This document shows positions 52,221 through 60,472 of a stretch of 64,000 nt of DNA, piece after piece. Position numbers and translations under genes: made by a program. Under the pieces are notes generated by a model. That model worked only from the letters and a program-made list of their open reading frames with translations, was not told where the DNA came from and did not search any database. Position 1 is the first letter of the stretch, and each line of letters begins with the position of its first letter. Source of the stretch: Pseudomonadota bacterium (GTDB lineage Bacteria; Desulfobacterota; Desulfobacteria; Desulfobacterales; RPRI01); NCBI GenBank assembly GCA_018817425.1, contig JAHITX010000040.1:57428-121427 (forward strand), in the 5' to 3' direction.

Positions 52221-54644
52221 TTGTTGGAAACCGTGTTGCATCAAGAAAGTAGAGAATCTGAAGAAATACGAATCGGCGTTTATATCTGTCATTGCGGTTT
52301 AAATATAGCAGGTGTGGTGGATTGTGACAAGGTTGCGACTTATGCAAAAGAACTTCCACATGTAGTACTTTCGCGCCATAACGGTTATACCTGTTCGGAA
52401 CCCGGGCAAAAACAGATCAAAAAGGATATTGTTGATCATAATCTAAACAGACTGGTGGTTGCTTCCTGTTCGCCGCGACTTCATGAACCTACGTTCCGGC
52501 AATGTATTTCAGAAGCCGGGTTAAATCCTTATCTTTTGGAGATGGCTAACATTCGTGAACATTGTTCATGGGTTCATGGAAATGACAAGGAGGGTGCCAC
52601 AAAAAAGGCCTGTGATCTTGTTCGTGCTGCCGTAGCCCGTGCAAAGCATCTTACTTCGCATACGGAGGCTGAAATTCCCGTCAACCCTTCCACGCTGATT
52701 ATCGGCGGCGGGGTTGCCGGCATTCAGGCTGCTCTGGATCTGGCCGATGCTGGTTACCGGGTTATCCTGGTTGAAAAAAAGCCGAGCATTGGTGGCATTA
52801 TGGCCAGCCTTGACAAGACTTTTCCTACCATGGATTGTTCCATCTGTATTCTAGGCCCCAAGATGACAGATGTTGGACGACATCCCAATATTACGCTGCT
52901 GACTTTTTCCGAGGTCAAGGCGGTAACAGGGTTTGTCGGCAATTTTCACGTCCGTGTGCTCAAGCATGCAAGGTATGTTAAGGAAGATATGTGCACTGCC
53001 TGCGGCGATTGTGCCGATGTATGTCCTGTAGTTGTTCCTGATGCTTTTGATGTTGGTCTGAGTTACAGAAGAGCTGTTTATTCCCCTTTCCCACAGGCAG
53101 TACCGTCCGCCTATCTGATTGATATCGAAAATTGCCTCGGATATAATCCTGTTGTCTGCGGAAAGTGCGTTGAACGATGCGAGAAAAAATGTATCGATTT
53201 TCACATGAGCGATGAGGAACTCGATTTTGAGGTAGGTACGATTATCGTAGCAACGGGTATGGATGTTTATGACCCTACCGTGCTTGATGAATACGGCTAC
53301 ACGCGGTTTGAAAATGTTTTGACCAGCATGGAATTTGAACGAATCATAAATGCCGGTGGCCCCACAAAGGGAGAGGTTTTCCGAATTACCGACAGAAAGC
53401 GGCCTAAATCAGTTGCCTTTATCCAGTGTGTGGGGTCCAGGTCTCTTCAGAAAGGAGAAGCGTATTGTTCCAATGTTTGCTGTATGAACACCATCAAATG
53501 CGCTTTTATGCTCAAGGAACATTTCGAAGATATTGAAGTAAAAGTATTTTATATCGATATCCGTGCTTTCGGCAACGGCTTTGAAGAACTGTACCGCCGC
53601 ACACGGCGTATGGGAGTAAAATATATCCGCAGACTTCCGGGAGCGATAGAAGAAGATCCGACAAATGGTGATCTTATACTATCGGTGGAAGGTTCCGAAA
53701 GTTTTGATATAAAAAAACATCGTGTGGATATGGTAGTACTTGCCGTGGGTGTAAAGCCTCCCGATGATATGCACAAAATACAGGAGATGCTTGCTCTGCA
53801 AAAAAATTCGGATGGTTTTTATCTGGATGCGCATCCCAAGCTTATGCCTGTTGATTCTGCAATAAGAGGTGTTTTCTTTGCCGGTTGTGCCGAAGGTCCA
53901 AAAGATATTAAAGACAGCGTCACACAAGCATCGGCAGCTGCAGCGCGCGCCATCCGGCTGATGAATCCGGGCACTCTGAAACTCGAAGCGATAACCGCAG
54001 AGATAGATCCGGGAAAATGCACTTCCTGCGGATTATGCCAAAAGATCTGCCCATATAACGCTATTAGTATGGATGAACGGCGAAAGACTCCTGCTAAAGT
54101 TACAACCGCCTCATGTTCGGGTTGCGGCACATGTGCGGCGGAATGTCCCGAGGCCGCCATACAGATGCATCATTTCACCGATCAACAGATAGAGGCGCAG
54201 ATTGATGCTCTTCTTGAGAAAGATCCGGGGGAAATCATCCCGGTTTTTGCCTGCAACTGGTGCTCCTATGCGGGCGCTGACTTTGCCGGGGTATCAAGAC
54301 TTCAATATCCTGCAAATACACGATTGATCCGGACAATGTGTTCCGGAAGAGTTGGCGAAAATTTCATTCTCCGGGCGTTTGCAAAGGGCGCCCCGGCAGT
54401 TCTTATATCAGGTTGCCACTTAGGCGACTGTCACTACATTAATGCCAACCACTGGACAGAAAAGCGAATAAACAGGATGTGGCGTAAAATGGATAAGCTG
54501 GGCATAAGCCGGGATCGGCTTCAGCTTGAGTGGATCAGTGCCACCGAGGGAATTCGCTTTAGGAACACAATGGAAAAAATGGAACAAATACGAAGATCCG
54601 TTACCGCCGAAGAAATTGCCAAAACACAGGAAATCCTGCAGTAG
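52221..54644 (+). CDS. hdrA: HdrA-MvhD fusion flavoprotein, 807 aa
   Basis: Starts at TTG 52221 or 52224 after AAAGGA. Order: IGVYICHCGLNIAGVVD (near 13-29) and the HdrA N-terminal domain with SCSPRLHEPTF; FAD-binding [18 protein letters not shown] near 157-174; TMDCSICILGPKM; 4Fe-4S motifs CTACGDCADVCP, CGKCVERCEKKC, CTSCGLCQKIC and CSGCGTCAAEC; then an MvhD domain from about 672 (FACNWCSYAGADFAG, TMCSGRVGE, SGCHLGDCHY). One chain thus contains flavin, several 4Fe-4S clusters and the 2Fe-2S link. It is a canonical single HdrA, unlike the doubled versions upstream, and closes the Hdr/Met gene set. Confidence 0.92.
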   Translation: MLETVLHQESRESEEIRIGVYICHCGLNIAGVVDCDKVATYAKELPHVVLSRHNGYTCSEPGQKQIKKDIVDHNLNRLVVASCSPRLHEPTFRQCISEAGLNPYLLEMANIREHCSWVHGNDKEGATKKACDLVRAAVARAKHLTSHTEAEIPVNPSTLIIGGGVAGIQAALDLADAGYRVILVEKKPSIGGIMASLDKTFPTMDCSICILGPKMTDVGRHPNITLLTFSEVKAVTGFVGNFHVRVLKHARYVKEDMCTACGDCADVCPVVVPDAFDVGLSYRRAVYSPFPQAVPSAYLIDIENCLGYNPVVCGKCVERCEKKCIDFHMSDEELDFEVGTIIVATGMDVYDPTVLDEYGYTRFENVLTSMEFERIINAGGPTKGEVFRITDRKRPKSVAFIQCVGSRSLQKGEAYCSNVCCMNTIKCAFMLKEHFEDIEVKVFYIDIRAFGNGFEELYRRTRRMGVKYIRRLPGAIEEDPTNGDLILSVEGSESFDIKKHRVDMVVLAVGVKPPDDMHKIQEMLALQKNSDGFYLDAHPKLMPVDSAIRGVFFAGCAEGPKDIKDSVTQASAAAARAIRLMNPGTLKLEAITAEIDPGKCTSCGLCQKICPYNAISMDERRKTPAKVTTASCSGCGTCAAECPEAAIQMHHFTDQQIEAQIDALLEKDPGEIIPVFACNWCSYAGADFAGVSRLQYPANTRLIRTMCSGRVGENFILRAFAKGAPAVLISGCHLGDCHYINANHWTEKRINRMWRKMDKLGISRDRLQLEWISATEGIRFRNTMEKMEQIRRSVTAEEIAKTQEILQ

Positions 54645-54810
54645 AAGACCTGTAATGAATAGCAAATAGGGAAAATCGATTATTTATTTTGGCATTTAAG
54701 CGAATCTATCATGTCTTGTTAAATTACTCATGCATTTTAGCGAGGAGCAATAATTATTTTATATATAATTCGGTATTACGAAAATAAATAACCGATATTC
54801 TAAATATTGA

Positions 54811-54840
54811 TACTATTATTCTAAATACAGAATAATAGTA
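54811..54840. repeat. Perfect 12-bp inverted repeat
   Basis: TACTATTATTCT (54811-54822) and AGAATAATAGTA (54829-54840) are exact reverse complements around AAATAC. It lies 170 bp after the HdrA-MvhD gene and 390 bp before the molybdoenzyme. It may be an operator or, being AT-only at both ends, a weak terminator. The rest of the AT-rich gap 54645-55071 shows no gene. Confidence 0.6.
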
Positions 54841-55071
54841 CTGTGTTTTTGATTATTATTTAGCTTTATAATTATATCATATTGAAATATTGATTATTTT
54901 ATATATTGGCACGATTTAAGCATATCAATTACTATTACAAAAACAGTATGTAGTATACACTTGAATCGATATAAATTTTAAATAATACAGATAATATTAA
55001 CTTATCCTGCTGATACTGTAATAACTTAATTATAACGGATGTAACATCGTGTTTCTATTTTTCCGATTTAT

Positions 55072-55200
55072 CTGAGAAAGTACAATAAATTGCTACCCGG
55101 GTTTGGTAGGCGCAAGGTAAGACCGAAAGATCATGTCTAACTTTTTAATTGTATAATGTATTTTTCTTTGATGTTTCCCTTTCTTTTTTACCTGCGCGCA
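55072..55200 (+). promoter_or_regulatory. Conserved structured RNA element, copy B (riboswitch-like)
   Basis: Same layout as copy A: CTGAGAAAGTACAA, hairpin CTACC/GGTAG (55093-55097 with 55105-55109), then a helix of GCGC (55110-55113) with GCGC (55194-55197) and AGGTAA (55115-55120) with TTACCT (55188-55193), enclosing ACCGAAAGATCATGTCT. The right arm ends 33 bp before the ATG of the molybdoenzyme, and GGAGG lies at 55222-55226. No terminator intervenes, so control of translation is more likely than attenuation here. A metal-cofactor (Mo or W) ligand is an appealing guess from the gene it precedes; no known riboswitch class is recognised. Confidence 0.65.
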
Positions 55201-55233
55201 TCATAATAAATTTAATTTATGGAGGATTAAAAA

Positions 55234-57537
55234 ATGCCGGTAGAAATGGTAAAAAAAGAAATAAAGAGAGAAATAAAAAAACCCTTTTGCCACATGAGTC
55301 ACACTCGCTGTGGTATGCTGGCAACGGTTGAAGACGGAGTTGTTACCCATATTGAGGGTAATCCTGCCACTCCAGTAAACCAGGGCAAGCTTTGCGAGCG
55401 CTCTAAATACGCCCTTGATTTTCACAATAGCCCGAATCGAGTCAATTATCCGATGAAACGGGTGGGGCCGCGCGGTTCCGGTCAGTTTGAGCGGATTAGC
55501 TGGGATCAGGCAAATCAGGAGATTGCCGGCAAGTTGAAAGAACTCATTGCCAAGTACGGACCGGAGTGCATATGCAACAACGCAGGCACCGGCAGAACCG
55601 ATATTTGGGAGCGCGATCTGTTTTTCAATATGCTTGATGCTCCTAACTCAAGCTCCGGGGGCTCCCAGATTTGCTATTCGCCCTCGCTGTGCGCCGATAC
55701 CATAACCTACGGCCAGTTCGCTGTTTCCCAGGTTATGCCGAGGACAAACTGCATAGTATGGTGGGGCAAGGACAGCGCTGAGTCGGGAGATTTCCCGGAG
55801 CATTGGGGTTTCTGCGATCTTTTGCCGATTACACATCCCAAGATGATCGTCGTTGACCCGCGATGCACTGACTACGCCCGCAGGGCCGATCACTGGCTTC
55901 CTTTGCGAAACGGAACTGACGGTGCCATGGCGCTTGCGTGGCTTAATGTTATCATCACTGAAGAGCTCTACGATAAGGACTTTGTTGCCAAATGGGTCGC
56001 CGACTTCGATAAACTCAAGGAAGCAGTAAAAGACATGACGCCCGAAAAAGCCGCCGAGATTACATGGGTGTCGGCGGAAAAGATCGCTGCTGCTGCGCGC
56101 TGTTATGCAGAGTGCGCGCCGGAGGCCGCCTTCCTCTTCGGTCTTGCCACCGATGCTTCCGGATACAACAGTTTTCAGACCAACCGCGCTAAGGGACTTA
56201 TCCGCGCGATCGTAGGGAGTCTGAATAACCCGGGCGGCACATATCTGACCCCTCCGCACAATGCGAAGTTTCACAACACAGCAGAGCTTTCACACCCTGA
56301 GATCGTATCGCAGAGACAAAAAGACAAAACATTGGGCATGAACCGTTACAAGTTAGGCGGCCGCATCGGCTACGATGAAGCTGCACGCGTTCAGAAAAGA
56401 ATTTTCAAGAAGGATTATATCAATATTCAGGGCGCTTGCTGCAGCTACAGCTCATCCTATCAAAATATTGCAATGCTGACCGGACAGCCTTATCCTGTGA
56501 AAGCTTTCTTCGAACAGGGAAGCCACGCCTACACCAACCAACCCGAATCCAAGACGCTTCATAAAGCTTTGCACCAGTGCGAGCTGATCGTAATTCACGA
56601 ATATGTCTGGTCTGCCAGCGCTTGTATGGCGGATTACGTGCTTCCTTCCGCCGACTTTCTGGAGAAGGCTCTTGCATGGCCTTACCCGCTGTGGGGTCTT
56701 TGCAACGACATGTTCTGGTTTGGTGAAAAGGCTATAGAGCCTCAGTACGAACGCCGCGATTGCTACACGTTCTGGAGAGAACTTGCAAAGCTACTGCATC
56801 CGAAAGAAAAATGGGAGAAGTACTATCCGTGGGAAACTACCGAGGATACCTATGTCCACATTATGAGTCCTCTCGGCTACAAAACATACCAGGAATGTCT
56901 GGACAAGCCGTATATCCCGTCGCCGGTTCCGATGTGGCATGAAGAAAACGATCCGGAAACCGGCGAGGTCTTAGGTTTTGCCACACCAAGCGGCAAGGTG
57001 GAGTGTTTCTCGAACACCGTTGCAAAGTTTTTTGACGACGAGTCTGCTGTGCCGTTCTTCGAGGAGCCGTTTGAATCACCGGTAAGGACTCCCGATGTCT
57101 TTGAGGAATATCCGCTGATCATGTGTGCCGGCGCTCGGTTTATGCCTTATTATCTTTCCGACCATCGCGGCGTTAAAGGCTTTCGTAACCGTTATCCCGA
57201 TCCGTATTTTCAGATTCATAACGAAACAGCGGCAGAACTCGGTATAGGCGACGGCCACTGGTGCTGGATCGAAAGCCGTAGAGGTCGCTTCATGCAGCGC
57301 GCCAAGCTGTGCTCGGATATTCTTCCCAAGACAATCTTTGCCCAGCATGGCTGGTACTATCCTGAACTTCCTCACGAGGAGCCTTGGACCGTAGGTTGGT
57401 TCATGTCCAACCCGAATGTTGCCTTGAGCAATCATCCCGACCACAACGACCCATATCAGGGTGGTTGCAATATCAAGGGCTCTCTGGTTAAGGTTTACAG
57501 GGCCGGTGAGCCTCCGTTTAACACCTGGACGAAGTGA
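55234..57537 (+). CDS. Acetylene-hydratase-like molybdo/tungsto-bis-PGD enzyme with altered cluster motif
   Basis: A 767-residue enzyme of the DMSO-reductase superfamily, closest in wording to acetylene hydratase and related SRB proteins: ERISWDQANQEIAGKL, WLPLRNGTDGAMALAWLNVII, PYPVKAFFEQGSHAY and FATPSGKVECFS. Cys147 in SQICYSPS is the likely Mo/W ligand. The N-terminal cluster motif, normally CxxCxxxCx27C, reads Cys19-x2-Ser22-x3-Cys26-x27-Cys54, so one ligand is Ser (His20 and His23 are nearby). There is no Tat or Sec signal, so it is cytoplasmic. Codon use is GC-richer than the flanks. The reaction (redox or hydration) cannot be told. A ferredoxin gene follows directly. Confidence 0.88.
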   Translation: MPVEMVKKEIKREIKKPFCHMSHTRCGMLATVEDGVVTHIEGNPATPVNQGKLCERSKYALDFHNSPNRVNYPMKRVGPRGSGQFERISWDQANQEIAGKLKELIAKYGPECICNNAGTGRTDIWERDLFFNMLDAPNSSSGGSQICYSPSLCADTITYGQFAVSQVMPRTNCIVWWGKDSAESGDFPEHWGFCDLLPITHPKMIVVDPRCTDYARRADHWLPLRNGTDGAMALAWLNVIITEELYDKDFVAKWVADFDKLKEAVKDMTPEKAAEITWVSAEKIAAAARCYAECAPEAAFLFGLATDASGYNSFQTNRAKGLIRAIVGSLNNPGGTYLTPPHNAKFHNTAELSHPEIVSQRQKDKTLGMNRYKLGGRIGYDEAARVQKRIFKKDYINIQGACCSYSSSYQNIAMLTGQPYPVKAFFEQGSHAYTNQPESKTLHKALHQCELIVIHEYVWSASACMADYVLPSADFLEKALAWPYPLWGLCNDMFWFGEKAIEPQYERRDCYTFWRELAKLLHPKEKWEKYYPWETTEDTYVHIMSPLGYKTYQECLDKPYIPSPVPMWHEENDPETGEVLGFATPSGKVECFSNTVAKFFDDESAVPFFEEPFESPVRTPDVFEEYPLIMCAGARFMPYYLSDHRGVKGFRNRYPDPYFQIHNETAAELGIGDGHWCWIESRRGRFMQRAKLCSDILPKTIFAQHGWYYPELPHEEPWTVGWFMSNPNVALSNHPDHNDPYQGGCNIKGSLVKVYRAGEPPFNTWTK

Positions 57538-57551
57538 TTTGGGGGGAACCG

Positions 57552-57791
57552 TTGGCAAAAAAACTTTTAGCCTATAGAATACAGATCAAATCTGATAAGT
57601 GTCAAAATTGCGGAAAGTGTATTGAGGTTTGTCCGAAGCAGTATATTATCTTTGATGAGGAATTGAATAAAACAAGACTTAAGCGGGGTTCCGTCTGCGT
57701 TGGATGTAAAAAATGTAGGGCAGTATGCGCCTATAAAGCTATTGTGATTGATCCTGTAATAGATGGAAATTGGCATATACCCATGCGATAG
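57552..57791 (+). CDS. Two-cluster ferredoxin partner of the molybdoenzyme
   Basis: A 79-residue ferredoxin with two 4Fe-4S motifs, CQNCGKCIEVCP near residues 17-28 and CVGCKKCRAVCA near residues 49-60. I chose TTG 57552, which has GGGGGGA six bases upstream; the open frame from ATT 57534 overlaps the molybdoenzyme stop. Its position suggests it accepts or gives electrons to the molybdoenzyme, or replaces a missing small subunit. Confidence 0.85.
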   Translation: MAKKLLAYRIQIKSDKCQNCGKCIEVCPKQYIIFDEELNKTRLKRGSVCVGCKKCRAVCAYKAIVIDPVIDGNWHIPMR

Positions 57792-57821
57792 TATTAATGA
57801 AGTTAATAAGGGGATTTACAT

Positions 57822-58964
57822 ATGTTGAAGAAGATTCATTTGGAAAACTTTAAGGCGCTTAAGAATATTGATCTTGAGTTTGCGAAGTTCAATGTACTGA
57901 CCGGCTTAAATTCTACAGGCAAGACATCGGTGTTGCAGTCGATGGCGTTTCTTAAGCAAAGCATCAGCAGAAAAGAGATCATGTATAACGATTACCTGTT
58001 GCGTTTAGGAGAATACCGCGAAGCCGTTCATAAACACGATATGAGCCTGCCGATAAGAATAAAGGTATCGCTTTCGAACTCATCGGAAGATCTTGACTAC
58101 GATGTAACAGCCGCTGCAAAAGCAACTCGCGAGGAGTTTTTCATCAATGGCGAATCGGCCTGGCACTGGGATACCCAGGCTCCCGGGGTGGTGGAGCCAT
58201 GGGATCGGGTTTTTCTTGGGCAGGCGGCCAGCGGATATGGAGGCGGTGTGTTCGCAGCGACCACCGAAATGGAGTTCAAAGTTACAACCGTTCTTCAAAA
58301 ATTTATGGCCGATTGGTTCGAAAATATGCTTTATCTCTCCTCGAACAGAGGTTTTACGAAGTATAGTTACCCCCTGCTTGCCGGCAAGCCGTCGATAGAA
58401 GACGTTTCAAAGCGTGCGGGAGATATGTCGCTTCTGGAGGAATGGCTTGCCAATCTGATACTATTCAGGATCAATGAAGCAAAGAGATACCCGGATGCCA
58501 AAAAGCAACTCGATGTGATGTCGGAGAGGCTGAGCCGCTTGGGAGTTGATGCGAGTCCGTATGTATTGGGAGGGCCAAGCGTTGTGATCGACCTTACCGA
58601 GGGCGACATGTGGGTAAGCGCCGTGAACTCAGGTTACGGGATCAATCAATCGGTATCTTCGATCATTCTGGGCACGCTTTTTCCCAGTCAGACACTGATT
58701 ACAATTGAGGAACCTGAGATGCATTTGCACCCGCGGATGCAAAAAGCTGTGACCGGAATTTTCGGTGATATCTGCAATGAGGGGAAACAGGTAATCATCA
58801 CATCCCATTCGGTGCATATGCTACAGAGCCTGCGGGAGCTTGTAGAAAACGGCACTTTGGCGCCCGAGGATGTCAAGGTATACAATTTCGAGAAGTTGGA
58901 ACGGGAGACAAAGGCGAATAATATCGATATAACCGATGAGAAACTCCTGAATTCTCTTTTTTAA
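57822..58964 (+). CDS. OLD/RecF-like AAA ATPase
   Basis: A 380-residue ABC-type AAA protein: HLENFKALKNIDLEF at the start, Walker A GLNSTGKTSVL near residues 28-38, Walker B ITIEEPEMHLHPRMQ near residues 292-306 and a switch SHSVHML. Such proteins act in DNA repair, phage defence or as regulators of partner nucleases. No TOPRIM nuclease domain is present. It is followed by two small unknown genes, forming a three-gene cassette lodged between the ferredoxin and NuoE genes. The ribosome site AAGGGG is good. Confidence 0.82.
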   Translation: MLKKIHLENFKALKNIDLEFAKFNVLTGLNSTGKTSVLQSMAFLKQSISRKEIMYNDYLLRLGEYREAVHKHDMSLPIRIKVSLSNSSEDLDYDVTAAAKATREEFFINGESAWHWDTQAPGVVEPWDRVFLGQAASGYGGGVFAATTEMEFKVTTVLQKFMADWFENMLYLSSNRGFTKYSYPLLAGKPSIEDVSKRAGDMSLLEEWLANLILFRINEAKRYPDAKKQLDVMSERLSRLGVDASPYVLGGPSVVIDLTEGDMWVSAVNSGYGINQSVSSIILGTLFPSQTLITIEEPEMHLHPRMQKAVTGIFGDICNEGKQVIITSHSVHMLQSLRELVENGTLAPEDVKVYNFEKLERETKANNIDITDEKLLNSLF

Positions 58965-58975
58965 GGCTGGTGCAA

Positions 58976-59431
58976 ATGCCCATTAATTTTGAAGATACAT
59001 TTAAGACCCTGAAAGAAGCGAGGCAGAAGTTTGTGCTTGCCTTGTCAATGGAACCGGCACAGCGCGATGGGCAAATCAAATTGGCCTTTTTCACACTATA
59101 TGAGTCGGCGCGGTTAGCTAATACCATGTATGTGGCAAGAAAGCATTATGCTATGGAAGACGGCGGCCTGTTGAGTTGGGCAAAAAGTGAATTTCAGCAA
59201 ATTACCGAAACTATATATCTTAAGTACTACCGTCAGGGGAACTACCCCAAGCAGGACCTCGAAGCTGATTTTGAGCGCTGGTTTGAAAGAATAAGATTAC
59301 ATATCAACCGGCTTCACGAGGGTTTTAAGATAGAAAAAAGCAGTACAAAAGCTCGCGACTGGATGGACAATAATAATAAAAAATCACCGATGGGCATGCC
59401 CGGTCGCAGCAAGAAGCACAATATTTTATAG
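58976..59431 (+). CDS. Unknown helical protein, HEPN-like, 151 aa
   Basis: All-helical, with FKTLKEARQKFVLALSM, a Tyr/Arg-bearing helix near residues 35-55 and FERWFERIRLHINRLHEGF near residues 100-118. A HEPN-like four-helix fold is possible but the RxxxxH catalytic motif is not clearly placed. It starts at ATG 58976, 11 bp after the ATPase gene. Together they resemble ATPase plus helical-effector pairs of defence systems; this is inference from arrangement only. Confidence 0.5.
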   Translation: MPINFEDTFKTLKEARQKFVLALSMEPAQRDGQIKLAFFTLYESARLANTMYVARKHYAMEDGGLLSWAKSEFQQITETIYLKYYRQGNYPKQDLEADFERWFERIRLHINRLHEGFKIEKSSTKARDWMDNNNKKSPMGMPGRSKKHNIL

Positions 59432-59486
59432 ACAATTGATTTGGCAGCAGGCATGCAATATCTGTAAGGTTCCGGGAGGTAGTTAT

Positions 59487-59882
59487 TTGCAAATAAATGA
59501 CCCATATGAGACTACAGGCAAGCTTTTTTTTCTTAACCTGACTAATGGAAGGCATGCGTTAATCGGCTTGTCTTTCGAAGATTATGCAGAGTTGCTTACC
59601 CGCGGTTTTGGGGATGAAGAGGTATATGTTACGATTAAGAAAGCAATTTTCGGAATAGAGTATGCCCAACACGTTCCCACATATAAAATGCGTGCGGACT
59701 TGTGCACTATCAGGATGGATGGACAACCGAAGTATCAGCTATTAATAGATAATGCCGGCATTGAGGAGCTGAGCACCCGGGGGTTTGTAGATGATGAGAA
59801 GGTCTCTCTCATCATTGAAGTTTCACCTTCCAGGCGGCCTGCAACGCCTCTTGATCCCAGCAATATTAAGCTTGATTTCTGA
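59487..59882 (+). CDS. Unknown protein, 131 aa
   Basis: No family is recognised. Beta-rich sequence with two similar stretches, DYAELLTRGFGDEEVYVTIKK and GIEELSTRGFVDDEKVSLIIE, suggesting an internal repeat of about 75 residues that share a TRGF-x-D/D-E core. TTG 59487 is preceded by GGGAGG at the right distance; the open frame upstream to 59436 lacks a ribosome site. It is the third member of the cassette with the ATPase. Confidence 0.55.
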   Translation: MQINDPYETTGKLFFLNLTNGRHALIGLSFEDYAELLTRGFGDEEVYVTIKKAIFGIEYAQHVPTYKMRADLCTIRMDGQPKYQLLIDNAGIEELSTRGFVDDEKVSLIIEVSPSRRPATPLDPSNIKLDF

Positions 59883-59938
59883 TTTTAAACATTTGCGAAT
59901 TAATAAAATAGAAGAAAATAAATCAGGACGGGTCCTTT

Positions 59939-60463
59939 TTGTTGACTACATATGAAATTGACGATTTTGTAAATGAAAATCCGGATAGTATTCGGAAGAA
60001 AACCGGTGAAGCTATAGGTGAGAGTTTTTTGGCCGCAGATAATCTCATTTTTCTTCTGCAGCAGGTTCAAGGAATGTTCGGCTATTTGCCGCGCGAGGCT
60101 ATTTTGGAAGTGGCCAAACTTCTCAATATACCGGCAATTGATGTATATAGTGCTGCAACTTTTTACCATCAATTCAGATTCAACAAACCGGGCCGTAAAT
60201 CGATAAAAATATGTACAGGCACAGCCTGTCATTGCAGAGGAAGTAATAACATCATGGATCTCTGGAAGAACAGACTTGGCATAGATAAGGGTGAAACAAC
60301 ACTTGATGGCGAATTTGATCTTGACGGTGTACCTTGTGTCGGGTGTTGTGTGATGGCGCCGGTGATTAAAGTTGATGGTGAAATATATGGAAAGTGTAAA
60401 CCTGCTGAAGTAGATAATATACTGCTATCCAGCGGATGGCAGGCAGAAGACGAAGACAGGTAA
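59939..60463 (+). CDS. nuoE: NuoE/HndA-like 2Fe-2S subunit
   Basis: A 174-residue thioredoxin-like 2Fe-2S protein: LLQQVQGMFGYLPREA, SAATFYHQFRF and the four cysteines CTGTACHCRG and CVGCCVMAP. It starts with TTG (59939 or 59942). With the next two genes it makes a NuoEFG-type NADH module like those of soluble hydrogenases, formate dehydrogenases and the BamGHI part of class II benzoyl-CoA reductase. No hydrogenase or membrane Nuo genes are present. Confidence 0.92.
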   Translation: MLTTYEIDDFVNENPDSIRKKTGEAIGESFLAADNLIFLLQQVQGMFGYLPREAILEVAKLLNIPAIDVYSAATFYHQFRFNKPGRKSIKICTGTACHCRGSNNIMDLWKNRLGIDKGETTLDGEFDLDGVPCVGCCVMAPVIKVDGEIYGKCKPAEVDNILLSSGWQAEDEDR

Positions 60464-60472
60464 TATAATAGC

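Noticed and set aside
55648..56274. 208-residue minus-strand open frame within the molybdoenzyme
   Set aside because: Antisense shadow favoured by the GC-richer codons of the molybdoenzyme; no motif or ribosome site.
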